DNA of 64,000 bases from Psychrobacter faecalis (GTDB lineage Bacteria; Pseudomonadota; Gammaproteobacteria; Pseudomonadales; Moraxellaceae), in NCBI RefSeq assembly GCF_016107575.1, contig NZ_JABAST010000012.1:1-64000 (forward strand), written 5' to 3'. Positions 18,113-27,743 of the stretch are shown here, piece after piece; within the stretch, counting starts at the first letter, position 1; each line of letters opens with the position of its first letter. Made by a program: the position numbers and the translations under genes. The notes beneath the pieces are model-generated. The model saw only the letters and a list, made by a program, of their open reading frames with translations. It was not told the origin of the DNA and ran no database searches.

Positions 18113-19210
18113 ATGATGACTGTAACTCCTTCAGAAACTGCGCCCGTTGGTATGATGAAAGCTTTTTTCCAAAAGTATTTTATCGATGCTTTTACCGGCA
18201 TGGCGTTAGGGTTGTTTGTGACCCTTATCGCTGGTCTTATCATCTCGCAAATTGGTGGTTGGTTAAGCCTGCCAGCCTTGGTAGCGGTCGGCAAGCTGGC
18301 GTCAGTATTAATGGGCGCAGGTATCGGTGTTGGTATCGCCTACTACCTAAAAGCACCAACTTTGGTGATGCTAAGTTGCTTGGTTGCAGGGATGCTTGGC
18401 GCGCATTCTGAAGCTTTGATGGCGGGCAATTTATTTATCGCGCAAGAGGCAAGTCCAGCAACTTTCGTTGCTGTGCCCGGTAATCCAATTGGTGCTTATT
18501 TGGCTTCAGTATTTGCTTATCGCGCTGGTACTTGGATCGCTGGCAAGTCCAAGCTCGATATTTTGCTTATCCCTTTAGTGGTATGTACGGTGGCACTCAT
18601 CGTCTGTGCGCTACTTAATCCTCCAGTCGTCGCTGCGGTCAACGCCATTGGTCAGGGTATTCAAGCAGCGACTGAATTACAGCCGCTTCTCATGGGTGTC
18701 GTGATAGCAGTGGTGGTCGGGATTTTATTGACGCTACCGACCTCAAGCGCGGCTATCTGTATCGCTATTGGACTTGGCGGCTTAGCAGGTGGGGCAGCGG
18801 TAGTTGGCTGCGCGGCGCATATGATTGGCTTTGCGGTGGCCAGTTTTAAAGACAACGGCGTCAGTGGTATCATATCCCAAGGACTTGGTACCAGTATGCT
18901 ACAGATTCCTAATGTCCTTAAAAAACCGCTCGTACTATTGCCTGCTGTGATTGCTAGCGCCATCGTTGGTCCTATCGCAACCGTTGGCTTTGGGCTAGCT
19001 TGCACAGCAACTGGCGCTGGTATGGGCACGGCAGGACTGGTTGGGGTGTTTGGCGTCATTGAAGCATCACAAGAAATCATGAGCAGTGCTCAGTTGTGGA
19101 CGGCGATTATATTATTGATGTTCATTTTACCTGCTCTCATTGCTGGTCTGGTCGCTTACGTGATGCGCCGCCTTGGCTGGTTGGTCGATGGCGATATGAA
19201 ATTGCCCTAA
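18113..19210 (+). CDS. PTS-IIC-like integral membrane protein (PTS_EIIC_2 type)
   Basis: About 365 aa and very hydrophobic, with some 8-10 TM segments rich in Gly and Ala (GMALGLFVTLIAGLIIS, AIGLGGLAGGAAVVGCAAHMIGF, ACTATGAGMGTAGLVGVFG). The fold fits the PTS_EIIC_2 family of putative sugar-specific EIIC-like proteins. No EIIA, EIIB, HPr or EI gene is nearby, so phosphotransferase function is doubtful. The frame opens at 18071, but the ATG-ATG at 18113/18116 starts closer to the conserved part. Its substrate is unknown. Confidence 0.75.
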   Translation: MMTVTPSETAPVGMMKAFFQKYFIDAFTGMALGLFVTLIAGLIISQIGGWLSLPALVAVGKLASVLMGAGIGVGIAYYLKAPTLVMLSCLVAGMLGAHSEALMAGNLFIAQEASPATFVAVPGNPIGAYLASVFAYRAGTWIAGKSKLDILLIPLVVCTVALIVCALLNPPVVAAVNAIGQGIQAATELQPLLMGVVIAVVVGILLTLPTSSAAICIAIGLGGLAGGAAVVGCAAHMIGFAVASFKDNGVSGIISQGLGTSMLQIPNVLKKPLVLLPAVIASAIVGPIATVGFGLACTATGAGMGTAGLVGVFGVIEASQEIMSSAQLWTAIILLMFILPALIAGLVAYVMRRLGWLVDGDMKLP

Positions 19211-19276
19211 ATGAATAGTAAGGCTAAAGCTAAAGCACGCCAATTTTCCTAACTATTTGTCTTAACTATCTATGAT

Positions 19277-19312
19277 AAAAAAGCCCAGCTATTCAATAAC
19301 TGGGCTTTTTTA
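19277..19312. terminator. Bidirectional terminator
   Basis: AAAAAGCCCAG ... CTGGGCTTTTTT with T-runs on both strands, between the PTS-IIC-like gene (+) and tsdA (-). Confidence 0.88.
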
Positions 19313-19336
19313 TGGTCTAACTCATAAGTTTTTCAA

Positions 19337-20314
19337 TTAACGACGCACATCTTTTGGTGCATCGCCATTTGGCCAATCTTTGTCTTTATTGGCTTTGACA
19401 GGGCGCGGCAAATGGGTAAAGTAGGCGGCAATATCGACCGCTTCTTGATCGCTTAGTGTATTGCCCTGACCGAACGGCATTTTACCTTTAATAAAGGCCG
19501 CGGCGGTATATGTACGCGCCATGCCTGCGCCATCATTAAAAGACTTGTCGCCTGCGACTGCTGGGTAAAGGTAAGTACCATCATCATTGTATTGACCTTC
19601 GCCATCAGCACCGTGGCAAACGCTGCATTTTTCTGCAAACAGCTTTTTGCCGGTTTCAGGGTTTGGCTCTAACTCTTTATTCACTTTTACAAAACCGCGA
19701 CCTTCAGGTGATACCCCGAATGGCATATCTTGCGACAACCAGCTCATATAAGACACCATCGCATTCATATCATCTGAATCAAGATCGAGTGCCTTACCAT
19801 TCATCGAACGCTCAAAACAACCGTTAATACGCTCCTGTATGGTATTGACGCGACCTGCGCGTGAGCGATAAATCGGATAAACGCTGGGCATATTGTTCCA
19901 AGGCGCGGCATACGCTTCTGAGCCATTGCCTAGGTGGCAGCTGGTACAGTTAAGCTGGTTACCAACGTTATTTGGCAGCTCTTTATAAGTATGGTTGGCA
20001 AGCTGTAGACCGCGGCGTACGGCAGCGCCATACTCATCATCTGGAATGGTCGATTCGTCTGGCATTTTAATGGACGGCTTACCGCTTGCAGCATCAGCGC
20101 CGCCTGCAGTTATATCATTGGCAGCAGGCATGTTGCCTTTTAAGGCATCTGCACGTGCCTCAAGATCCTTTACGCGTGCTAGGGCTGCTGCCTCCTCGAC
20201 GCGATCAACTGCCTTAGTTTCACTACTATTATCACAACCTGTGAGAACAGTTGCACCAAGAGCAAAGATAGACGCCACTAAAATAGAAGACTTAGTACGT
20301 AAAAACTTTCTCAT
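19337..20314 (-). CDS. tsdA: Diheme cytochrome c, TsdA-type thiosulfate dehydrogenase
   Basis: A 325-aa exported cytochrome. The N-terminal signal ends in a lipobox (LTGC, C27), so it is a likely lipoprotein. Two c-type heme sites are visible: CTSCH at 123-127 and CSVCH at 230-234. Between them GRVNTIQERINGCFERSMNG matches the TsdA family, in which a Cys (here probably C166) is the unusual axial ligand of the first heme. TsdA couples two thiosulfates to tetrathionate, or the reverse, in the periplasm. TsdA has been studied from Psychrobacter, which fits the inferred host. AAGGATATTCCA precedes the ATG. No tsdB or other sulfur-oxidation gene is adjacent. Confidence 0.85.
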   Translation of the reverse strand: MRKFLRTKSSILVASIFALGATVLTGCDNSSETKAVDRVEEAAALARVKDLEARADALKGNMPAANDITAGGADAASGKPSIKMPDESTIPDDEYGAAVRRGLQLANHTYKELPNNVGNQLNCTSCHLGNGSEAYAAPWNNMPSVYPIYRSRAGRVNTIQERINGCFERSMNGKALDLDSDDMNAMVSYMSWLSQDMPFGVSPEGRGFVKVNKELEPNPETGKKLFAEKCSVCHGADGEGQYNDDGTYLYPAVAGDKSFNDGAGMARTYTAAAFIKGKMPFGQGNTLSDQEAVDIAAYFTHLPRPVKANKDKDWPNGDAPKDVRR

Positions 20315-20592
20315 TGGAATATCCTTATCTTAAAATATAATATATAAAAATCTATCGATGTGTTAATTTAGCAGCAATGATGGCAGAACTTATGCTGTGA
20401 TTTAGATAAAACGACAGTACGAATTTATGTAGACGCTCCACTTTGCTCATCAAAAACTACGGGGTAATCAATCAGTAACTTGCTAGTAACATGATTGTAT
20501 CAAATACAAATACGTAAAGTGATTTTAAATTGAAAATAAAACATAACGTGACAAACCAAGTTGAAAAAAGCTAAAGCGCAAACCACAGTATC

Positions 20593-20733
20593 TATAGTGA
20601 GTGGAAAGTAATATCGCTACATTACGCACTGCTGATATCAATTTTTCTTACTTGCTTGCTGTGCTTGCGCAGACAGAGGCTACAAAAATTGATATCAGCA
20701 ATACCGTCGCGTTTTTAGGATATTTTGACTATA
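20593..20733 (+). mobile_element. MITE-like palindromic element, copy A
   Basis: A ~141-bp non-coding element with a strong inner inverted repeat, TGCTGATATCAATTTTT ... AAAAATTGATATCAGCA, around a core containing CTTGCTTGCTGTGC and CAGACAGAGGCT. Homology with copy B (24648-24785, inverted) extends outward on both sides to TATAGT-type ends, which defines the borders. It has no coding capacity, so it would depend on a transposase encoded elsewhere. It lies in the tsdA-SDR spacer. Confidence 0.85.
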
Positions 20734-20747
20734 TGTTGTTTTCTACT

Positions 20748-20787
20748 AAAAAAGCGCGTGAATAGCGAAGTATTCACGCGCTTTTTG
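20748..20787 (-). terminator. Strong rho-independent terminator for the SDR gene
   Basis: AAAAAGCGCGTGAATA-GCGAAG-TATTCACGCGCTTTTT, a 16-bp perfect stem with T-runs on both strands, 53 bp past the SDR stop. Confidence 0.9.
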
Positions 20788-20839
20788 CTAAGCATGTTTG
20801 TTTAATAGTTTAACTTATCGTCGTGTATTTGCCGCTATA

Positions 20840-21877
20840 TTAATGAGTAGTTACCGCTTTAGGGTTGGCTGTTTTTACGTGCTTTTTGCCTTTTAATTTA
20901 CGCGATAATTTGTTGATATCATTGAGTACCTGACCATAACGAGACGGGAATACGCGTTGGACGGCATCCATCATTTTGGCATCGTTGCCAATCAAGCAGC
21001 GCGGCTGGTTGGTCGCCGCCGCTTGTAAAATAATCCAAGCCGCTGCGCTGGCATCGAATTTTAAGAATTTATTAAAGCTACGAATGGCTTTGCTACCGCT
21101 ACGCATACCGAGGTCGCTGATACTGTCGTTACCGCGGGCGCTATTGGCAATATTGGTCTTAATACCGCCGGGATGTACACAAGTTGCCGACACGCCGCAG
21201 CGCTGAATGTCTAACTCTTGGCGCAAGCTTTCGGTAAAGCCGCGCACCGCAAATTTACTGGCGTTATAAGCCGATTGGGAGGGTTGCGCGGTCAAACCAA
21301 ACAGGCTTGAGATATTAATGATATGACCATGCTCGTTAAATTGGCGCGACTTGTTATCTTTTTTACCAGTATCAATTTCGCTTTCTTTGACGCTATTTTT
21401 AATCAGGGGTAAAAACGCCTTGGTGCCATAAACCACGCCCCAAAAATTGATATCCATCACCCATTCAAGCTCGCTAATACTGCTGCCTTCAACGGAAGAG
21501 TAGAGCGCCACGCCTGCATTATTAAAGATAAAATTTACTTTGCTATGTTCTGCCATCACGCTATCTGCCCAAGCTTCGACGGCTTTATTGTCCGAGACGT
21601 CGAGTACGGTGGTGGTAACTTTGACATCATAGCCGACCAGTAGCTCCTTGGTCTGCGCCAATTGTTCAGGATTGATATCCGATAGCGCTAAATGGCAGCC
21701 CATTTTTGCCAAATGCAGGGCAAGCTCGCGTCCCATGCCAGAACCTGCACCGGTGATAGCGGCGACATGATTGGCATAATAAGGGGTAATATCGTGGTCT
21801 TGCTGCAAGGGAAAAGGCAGATGCCGACGTAGAGAGTTTGCGATTGCAGAGATATTTCCAGAAACGTGGTTAAGCAT
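20840..21877 (-). CDS. Short-chain dehydrogenase/reductase (SDR)
   Basis: A 345-aa NAD(P)-dependent oxidoreductase of the classical SDR type. The cofactor motif is TGAGSGMG (about residues 42-49), followed by FNNAGVA, the catalytic Ser in INISSLFG, and the YNASK catalytic pair. It is longer than the usual ~250 because of a ~35-residue N-terminal lead, a Lys/Asp insert (about 165-180) and a basic tail. Similar enzymes reduce acyl or steroid-like ketones, but the substrate cannot be read from sequence. AAAGGA precedes the ATG. It lies downstream of clpX in the same direction, beyond a terminator. Confidence 0.88.
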   Translation of the reverse strand: MLNHVSGNISAIANSLRRHLPFPLQQDHDITPYYANHVAAITGAGSGMGRELALHLAKMGCHLALSDINPEQLAQTKELLVGYDVKVTTTVLDVSDNKAVEAWADSVMAEHSKVNFIFNNAGVALYSSVEGSSISELEWVMDINFWGVVYGTKAFLPLIKNSVKESEIDTGKKDNKSRQFNEHGHIINISSLFGLTAQPSQSAYNASKFAVRGFTESLRQELDIQRCGVSATCVHPGGIKTNIANSARGNDSISDLGMRSGSKAIRSFNKFLKFDASAAAWIILQAAATNQPRCLIGNDAKMMDAVQRVFPSRYGQVLNDINKLSRKLKGKKHVKTANPKAVTTH

Positions 21878-22038
21878 GATAAACAGTCCTTTGTATCATT
21901 GATTTGAAGAGTTTGGTCGTCAATAAGGATAACGTATAAAAGTCGCTTTACCTTAGCATGATTTGTCCCTTTGGCTGCTACTGATTGATAAACGCAGCTG
22001 TCATTTTTAGCCAGCCTATGATGATAAATCACAGACAT

Positions 22039-22072
22039 AAAAAAGCGCCTGAATAACTATCAGACGCTTTTT
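22039..22072 (-). terminator. Terminator downstream of clpX
   Basis: AAAAAGCGCCTGA-TAACTA-type loop-TCAGACGCTTTTT, with one mismatch and T-runs both ways; 82 bp past the clpX stop. Confidence 0.8.
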
Positions 22073-22153
22073 AAATCAATAGCATGTTAAGCATATAGTC
22101 TGTTAAGCATATAGCCCGTCAAACATGATGAAGTGCTTTTACCCAATCGTCAC

Positions 22154-23428
22154 TTATGCAATTTTAGGGGTTTTGCCTTCGTTAATCACTTGCTCGTCAA
22201 CGAGTACGGTTTTGGCATTTTTCATCGATGGCAGCTCGTACATGGTTTCAAGCAGAGCGTTTTCGACGATAGAGCGCAGACCACGCGCACCGGTTTTACG
22301 CTCCATGGCTTTTTTGGCAATCGCATCAAGCGCTTCTTTGGTAAACTCAATCTCAGCGCCTTCCATTTCAAACAGATATTTATACTGTTTTACTAAGGCG
22401 TTTTTCGGTTCTGTCAAAATCTGTACCAAAGCTTCTTCATCGAGCTCTTGTAGCGCGGCTAACACGGGCAGACGACCAAACAATTCAGGAATGAGACCAA
22501 ATTTGATTAAATCTTCTGGCTCGACTTGCTGCAGCAAATCAGAGCTGCGGCGGCTGTCATCTTTTGAGCTGACATCAGCATTAAAACCAATACCGCCTTT
22601 TTCTGTTCGCTGCTGAATGACTTTATCAAGACCGGCAAACGCACCACCAACGATAATCAAGATATTGCTGGTATCGACTTGGATAAGCTCTTGCTGTGGA
22701 TGCTTACGACCACCATGTGGCGGGATAGCCGCAACCGTGCCTTCGATAAGTTTCAGCAACGCTTGCTGTACGCCTTCGCCAGACACGTCGCGAGTGATAG
22801 AAGGGTTGTCGCCTTTTTTACTGATTTTATCAATCTCATCAATATAGATGATGCCTTGCTCAGCTTTGCTGACATCATAGTCAGAGGCTTGCAAGAGCTT
22901 TTGTACGATGTTTTCAACATCTTCACCGACATAACCGGCTTCCGTTAACGTCGTCGCATCGGCCATCGCAAACGGCACATCAAGCAAGCGTGCGAGTGTT
23001 TGCGCGAGCAAGGTTTTACCAGAACCCGTTGGGCCAATCAGCAAGATATTACTTTTTGCCAACTCGACCATGGCGTCATCAGCGCCGATTTTGGCTTTTT
23101 TGCTATCTCTAGCCAACGTTTGGCTGACTTTTAGGCGTTTATAATGGTTATAAACTGCGACCGCTAAGGCTTTTTTCGCCGCATCTTGGCCGATGACATA
23201 TTCATCAAGCTTGGCACGTAGCTCTTTTGGCGTTGGCAGTTTTTTATTGACCCAAGAGGTATCAATGTCGCTGTCGTCGTCGCCATCTTCGGCGCTATCA
23301 GCAATCAGGTCCGTACATAGCTCGATACATTCATTACAGATATTGGCGTCGTCAGCGGCAATCAGCTGCTTTACTTCACTTTTTTCTTTGCCGCAAAACG
23401 AACAATGCGGGGTGTTATCTTCTGCCAT
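22154..23428 (-). CDS. clpX: ATP-dependent Clp protease ATP-binding subunit ClpX
   Basis: AAA+ unfoldase that feeds substrates to ClpP. The 424-aa protein has an N-terminal zinc-binding domain (CSFCGK at residues 9-14 and CNECIELC at about 36-43), Walker A GPTGSGKT (about 131), Walker [11 protein letters not shown], the IGF-type ClpP-docking loop IGFNAD, and sensor regions ending in the small domain. The length is normal. AGGAG lies about 10 nt before the ATG. It is encoded 164 bp after clpP. Confidence 0.98.
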   Translation of the reverse strand: MAEDNTPHCSFCGKEKSEVKQLIAADDANICNECIELCTDLIADSAEDGDDDSDIDTSWVNKKLPTPKELRAKLDEYVIGQDAAKKALAVAVYNHYKRLKVSQTLARDSKKAKIGADDAMVELAKSNILLIGPTGSGKTLLAQTLARLLDVPFAMADATTLTEAGYVGEDVENIVQKLLQASDYDVSKAEQGIIYIDEIDKISKKGDNPSITRDVSGEGVQQALLKLIEGTVAAIPPHGGRKHPQQELIQVDTSNILIIVGGAFAGLDKVIQQRTEKGGIGFNADVSSKDDSRRSSDLLQQVEPEDLIKFGLIPELFGRLPVLAALQELDEEALVQILTEPKNALVKQYKYLFEMEGAEIEFTKEALDAIAKKAMERKTGARGLRSIVENALLETMYELPSMKNAKTVLVDEQVINEGKTPKIA

Positions 23429-23592
23429 ATACAGGCACTCCTAAAATTTAATGCTTATCAATGTTTTGATTATGGACATCAGCGCCAAAGCGTAGGGCAG
23501 TTGATATATTTTCACTTACCGTAACGCTTAGGTAGCTGATGTTTTACAGTCTTTTAGACGTCTATTATCAAAGCTTATAAAGAAATTAAAGC

Positions 23593-24270
23593 TTATAAAG
23601 AATCAGGACGGCGCTCTAATACTTCGTCAACCAAGCCGTATTCTTTGGCCTCTTTAGCATCTAGCCAATAGTCACGCTCAACGTCTTTTTCGATTTTCTC
23701 TACCGGTTGACCGGTACGCTCAGCCAAAATCTCGTTCAAACGAGCACGGGTTTTTAGAATTTCACGCGCATTAATTTCGATATCGGTTGCTTGACCTTGC
23801 GCGCCGCCTGATGGCTGATGAATCATTACGCGCGAGTTGGCTAGAGCATAACGTTTGCCTTTTTCACCCGCTGCCAGTAAGAACGAACCCATGCTATACG
23901 CGCCGCCCATACAAATGGTTGAGACTTCAGGTTTGATAAAGTTCATGGTATCAAAAATAGCCAAACCTGCACTGACTGAGCCGCCGGGCGAGTTGATATA
24001 TAAATGAATGTCTTTATCAGGGTTTTCGGCTTCTAAAAACAATAGCTGCGCCACGATAAGATTGGCCATGTGGTCTTCAACTTGACCGGTCAAAAAGATA
24101 ACGCGCTCACGTAATAGGCGTGAGAAAATATCAAACGAGCGTTCACCGCGCGCTGATTGCTCAACCACCATTGGAACCAATGCGGCTTGAGTCGTGCTTT
24201 GTACATTGTCATGCGCACTCATCAACATATCAAAATGCGGGTTAGCAATGATGCGATCATAATCTGTCAT
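23593..24270 (-). CDS. clpP: ATP-dependent Clp protease proteolytic subunit ClpP
   Basis: Serine protease that assembles into a tetradecamer and degrades substrates delivered by ClpX or ClpA. The 225-aa protein has the catalytic Ser in GGAYSMGSF (S126), His in MIHQPSGG (H151) and Asp in the following DVERDYW region. The N-terminal ~30 residues are longer than the mature enzyme and are probably removed by self-processing. AGGAC precedes the ATG. The upstream spacer from tig is long (about 630 bp) and carries a MITE-like element, so clpP likely has its own promoter. Confidence 0.98.
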   Translation of the reverse strand: MTDYDRIIANPHFDMLMSAHDNVQSTTQAALVPMVVEQSARGERSFDIFSRLLRERVIFLTGQVEDHMANLIVAQLLFLEAENPDKDIHLYINSPGGSVSAGLAIFDTMNFIKPEVSTICMGGAYSMGSFLLAAGEKGKRYALANSRVMIHQPSGGAQGQATDIEINAREILKTRARLNEILAERTGQPVEKIEKDVERDYWLDAKEAKEYGLVDEVLERRPDSL

Positions 24271-24647
24271 AAAGATGTCCTGTTTATAAGTCCATAAAAT
24301 AAAAAATAGAAGCTAGCTGTTGGCTACATTGTTATTGATGATTATCATTGTAAACATTATCGCTTGGTAATAAAACCTACTAGAAAATAAAACCTATTCA
24401 CGCATACATTTTATTTTATTAAATTAATTCGGCGCCAAAATATACTCAATCAAGCAGATTGGCTCTGCCTGCTAAAATAGTGGCTAATAAATATTGGTCG
24501 CCGCTAGAAATAAGTGAGCCAATGGTAACTTTTTTATCACAGCAATAATAACGCTTTAATGTGACAAATGATAAACGACTCCCTATTAATAAGGCGTCTG
24601 TGCGCACTTATCAAGGGCAGCATGAATAATCTGTTTATAAAAAATGC

Positions 24648-24785
24648 TATATTCAAAATATTCTAAACACGCTACGGTATTGCTGATATCAATTTTTTTT
24701 AGCCTCTGTCTGCGCAGGCACAGCAAGCAAGAAAAATTGATATCAGCAGTGTGTGATGTATCAATATTACTTTTCACTCACTATA
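24648..24785 (-). mobile_element. MITE-like palindromic element, copy B (inverted relative to copy A)
   Basis: A ~138-bp element whose reverse complement aligns with copy A along its whole length: inner inverted repeat TGCTGATATCAATTTTT, core CTTGCTTGCTGTGC and GCGCAGACAGAGGCT, and outer TATAGTGAGTG. Differences are scattered single bases and one small indel in the core. It is inserted between tig and clpP. Confidence 0.85.
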
Positions 24786-24813
24786 TTAAGACAGTAGTTT
24801 ATAAACGGGCAAT

Positions 24814-24848
24814 AAAAATGCCCTAACAAAGGTGTCAGGGCATTTTTG
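24814..24848 (-). terminator. Terminator downstream of tig
   Basis: AAAATGCCCT ... AGGGCATTTTT with a 12-nt loop. It lies 56 bp past the tig stop on the minus strand and would prevent tig readthrough into clpP. Confidence 0.85.
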
Positions 24849-24904
24849 TTTATGCTAGGTATTAAACCAGTTAGTACTGACTGGCAAAGCGCTAGATCAC
24901 ATGA

Positions 24905-26242
24905 TTACATGGCTTGTTGCTGCTGAGCGGCTAATAGGTCTTGATAGCTCACTTCTTTGTCCGTTACTTGGCCTTGCTCGATTAAATAATCAACCACTTG
25001 GTCTTCTAGCACTACTGACTCAATGTTAGCGCGTTGCTGCTTGTCATTGGTGTAGTACTCGATGACTTCCGCTGGGTCTTCGTAGTTTTCAGCGGCTTCT
25101 TTGATAAAGCTTTCAACACGTTCTTGGTCGACTTCTAAGCCTTTGGTGTCGATAACACGAGCAACGATGATGCCAAGACGGGCAGCACGTAGCGCTTGCT
25201 CTTCAAACAGCTCATTTGGCAGCATGTCTTTATCGAAGCTATCAGCGTTGGCGCCGAACTGCTGAGAAAAACGTTGCATCATCATGTTGCGTTGACGATC
25301 GATTTCTTGCTCTAGCATAGCGTTTGGTACGTCAAACTCGTTCTTTTCTAATAGTGCGTCAAAGGTCGCTTGTTTTACTTGGCTACGCGCGGCATTTTTG
25401 ATTTCGCGTTCCATGTTTTTACGCACGTCTTCTTTTAATTTCTCAACGCCGCCTTCTTTCACGCCGAATAGCTCTAAGAACTCGTCGTCGATTTCAGGAA
25501 GTTTTGATTTTTCAACCAATTTTACGCTGATTTTAAATTGTGCTTCTTTACCAGCCAAGTTTTCAGCTTGGTAATCTTCTGGGAAGGTGACGTCGATGAC
25601 TTTTTCTTCGCCCGCTTTCATGCCTTTGATGCCATCTTCAAAGCCTGGAATCATCTGATTGCTACCGATAACCAGTTTGAAGTCTTCAGCAGAGCCGCCT
25701 TCGAATTTTTCGCCGTCGATTGAACCTTCAAAGTCAAAGGTCACTTGGTTGTCTTTGGCCGCTTTACCTTTTTTCTCAACGAACTCTTGACGCTGCTTTT
25801 GTAGGTTTTCGATCATGGTGTCAACGTCTTCGTCGCTGACGGTTGCAGTGTGGCGCTCAACTTCGATTTCATCGATACCTTGGACGTCGATTTCTGGGAA
25901 GATTTCAACAGTCGCTTGATAAACCAAGAAGTCGTCTTCAAGTTTTACGTCGTCGATGTTTGGCATACCAACAGCACGGATGTCTTCAGATTTGATCGCT
26001 TCAAATACAGTATCACGGATCACATCGTTGATGACTTCTTGCTGAATGCCAGCACCGTACTGTGAACGGATATGCGACATCGGTACTTTACCTTTACGGA
26101 AACCGTCAATCTTGGCGGTTTTCGCCACTTGACTGATGCGGCCTTCAACTTTGTTTTGAATTTTTTCAACGGGTACTTTAACCGTTAGCTGAGTTTCTTT
26201 GTTAGACAGCTTGTTGGTTGTGACTTGTAAATCTGTAGCCAT
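24905..26242 (-). CDS. tig: Trigger factor
   Basis: Ribosome-associated chaperone and peptidyl-prolyl isomerase that meets nascent chains. The 445-aa protein begins [16 protein letters not shown]. The ribosome-binding signature GFRKGKVP lies at about 45-52, the FKBP-type PPIase domain ([17 protein letters not shown]) at about 155-245, and the helical C-terminal chaperone arms end Gln-rich. The frame opens 16 codons further up, but the ATG at 26242 has AAGGTG about 8 nt before it and starts at the conserved N-terminus. It is upstream of clpP-clpX in the usual order. Confidence 0.97.
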   Translation of the reverse strand: MATDLQVTTNKLSNKETQLTVKVPVEKIQNKVEGRISQVAKTAKIDGFRKGKVPMSHIRSQYGAGIQQEVINDVIRDTVFEAIKSEDIRAVGMPNIDDVKLEDDFLVYQATVEIFPEIDVQGIDEIEVERHTATVSDEDVDTMIENLQKQRQEFVEKKGKAAKDNQVTFDFEGSIDGEKFEGGSAEDFKLVIGSNQMIPGFEDGIKGMKAGEEKVIDVTFPEDYQAENLAGKEAQFKISVKLVEKSKLPEIDDEFLELFGVKEGGVEKLKEDVRKNMEREIKNAARSQVKQATFDALLEKNEFDVPNAMLEQEIDRQRNMMMQRFSQQFGANADSFDKDMLPNELFEEQALRAARLGIIVARVIDTKGLEVDQERVESFIKEAAENYEDPAEVIEYYTNDKQQRANIESVVLEDQVVDYLIEQGQVTDKEVSYQDLLAAQQQQAM

Positions 26243-26646
26243 ATTCGTTACACCTTTAGGATTAAATAGAAATAGACAACCAGGCTGCAAAATACGCGTG
26301 TGCTACTGGTTGCCGTTGGAATAAATAGGGGATATTGCTAGCGCGCGATTTCGCAATCTGTGAGCGTAGCAATCGCTGACGGCACAAAAATATGAAACGC
26401 TTTATTCTAAATAAACGCTCTCAGATATCAATATTAACTGCTAATCGCCCGCATAATAACGCTTTTTGCGCAATTATACAGACAAATAACGGCTTTCAAC
26501 AAAATTTTAAAAGTAGAACAGTATAATCTATCTGTTTATCAAAGTAAAAATTATCTGTTTAATTGCCCCGTCAGTGATTTATAAGCTTAGCTTTGCCGTA
26601 ATCTGCCCGCTTATTATCATCAAATACACTTTATTATCGAATACGC
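26243..26646. other. Intergenic region, nothing recognised
   Basis: About 400 bp between rdgB and tig, both on the minus strand. It should hold the tig promoter. I see AT-rich sequence but no clear boxes, hairpin or repeat. Confidence 0.4.
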
Positions 26647-27315
26647 TTATAACGGCAATTGCGCCAATAACTGCTCAATGGCCTGACCACGATGACTGAT
26701 GCTGTTTTTGTCCGCAGCGCTGAGACTTGCCGCCGTCGCTTGCAACTCTGGCAACCAAAACAGCGGATCGTAACCAAAACCGCCATCACCATGCGGCGCG
26801 TCTAAAATCTCGCCGTGCCATAAACCTTGAGCGATAATCGGTAGCGGGTCATCGGCATGACGTACCATAGCGAGCATACACACAAACACGCCTTTAATAG
26901 GGGTATCTGGCTTGGCTGCACGAATAGGCTGCAAGTCAGCGATAAGCTTGGCGTTGTTTTTGGCGTCATTGCCATGCTCGCCAGCATAGCGGGCAGAATA
27001 GATACCGGGCGCGTTGCCCAATACGGGCACACAAAGTCCTGAATCATCCGCAATCGTCGGTAGGCCACTTGCGCGGCTGGCATGCCGCGCTTTGATAATA
27101 GCGTTCTCAACGAAGCTCAAACCGTCCTCAATCGCGTCTTCGATATTAAGCTGACCTTGCGGGACAATCGTCACAGCCAAATCTGCCGCTGCAAATAAGC
27201 GTTTAAACTCCGCAAGTTTGCCTTTATTATTACTGGCAAGCACCCATTGATTGGCGAGCTTTGTTTGCGTTAAATGCTCTTGTAGAGTCAGGTTTGCGCT
27301 GCTGGCTTGGGTCAT
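26647..27315 (-). CDS. rdgB: RdgB/HAM1-family dITP/XTP pyrophosphatase
   Basis: Removes non-canonical purine nucleotides (dITP, dXTP) from the pool by hydrolysis to the monophosphate. The 222-aa protein carries VLASNNKGKLAEF (about 26-38), TIADDSGLCVPVLGNAPGIYSARYAG (given here only as the family signature region, about 87-112) and the C-terminal ISHRGQA. It is about 20 residues longer than E. coli RdgB at the N-terminus. The ribosome-binding site is weak. A single gene. Confidence 0.95.
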   Translation of the reverse strand: MTQASSANLTLQEHLTQTKLANQWVLASNNKGKLAEFKRLFAAADLAVTIVPQGQLNIEDAIEDGLSFVENAIIKARHASRASGLPTIADDSGLCVPVLGNAPGIYSARYAGEHGNDAKNNAKLIADLQPIRAAKPDTPIKGVFVCMLAMVRHADDPLPIIAQGLWHGEILDAPHGDGGFGYDPLFWLPELQATAASLSAADKNSISHRGQAIEQLLAQLPL

Positions 27316-27743
27316 ATTTTTTGTCCGTCATTGATTCACTAATACTGCTATATTCTAGGCTAGCATGAGCTAAATTACCAATTAGCATAACGAATCGTTG
27401 ATTCATAACATTTGGTAACTGATATTTGTCACCACTCTTGCTATAATAGGCGATAAGCTACAGTGAATTATATCTTATAGCTTGTGAACTTTTAATTAAT
27501 AATTCTTATAAATATTCATCATGGTTTTTGCCCATTGTATATTTATAAGTACATTAATTACTAAGTGATGCGCGCTTAAGATAATTTTAGCATGCAAGCC
27601 TTTTAGGTTTACCGCAATATGCTTAGCATATTGAGTAATGACTTTCACTAACAATAAACTAAGCCAATTTAGTCCGATAATTTATAGCGTTGATTTAAGC
27701 TATACCTAATACTAATGGCTAAACCAGCAAGGATAAAATAATT
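27316..27743. other. Divergent intergenic region upstream of sodB
   Basis: About 430 bp between rdgB (-) and sodB (+). TATAAT at 27442-27447 (CTTGCTATAATAGG) is a good -10 but has no matching -35, and it lies about 300 bp from sodB. I see no clear Fur box close to the gene. AAGGA precedes the sodB ATG. Confidence 0.35.

Larger units (their letters stand above)
20315..20839. other. Intergenic region with MITE-like element and terminator
   Basis: About 525 bp between tsdA and the SDR gene, both on the minus strand. It contains the tsdA promoter region (AT-rich, no clear boxes), repeat element copy A (20593-20733) and the SDR terminator (20748-20787). No gene is seen. Confidence 0.6.
24271..24904. 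other. Long clpP-tig spacer with MITE-like element
   Basis: About 630 bp between two genes that often lie close together. It holds, from the tig side, the tig terminator (24814-24848), MITE-like copy B (24648-24785) and the clpP promoter region, which includes a palindromic GATGATTATCATTG (24337-24350). No gene is supported. Confidence 0.6.

Noticed and set aside
22125-22616. 163-codon frame antisense to clpX.
   Set aside because: Shadow frame; Ser-rich composition typical of antisense reading, and clpX is certain.
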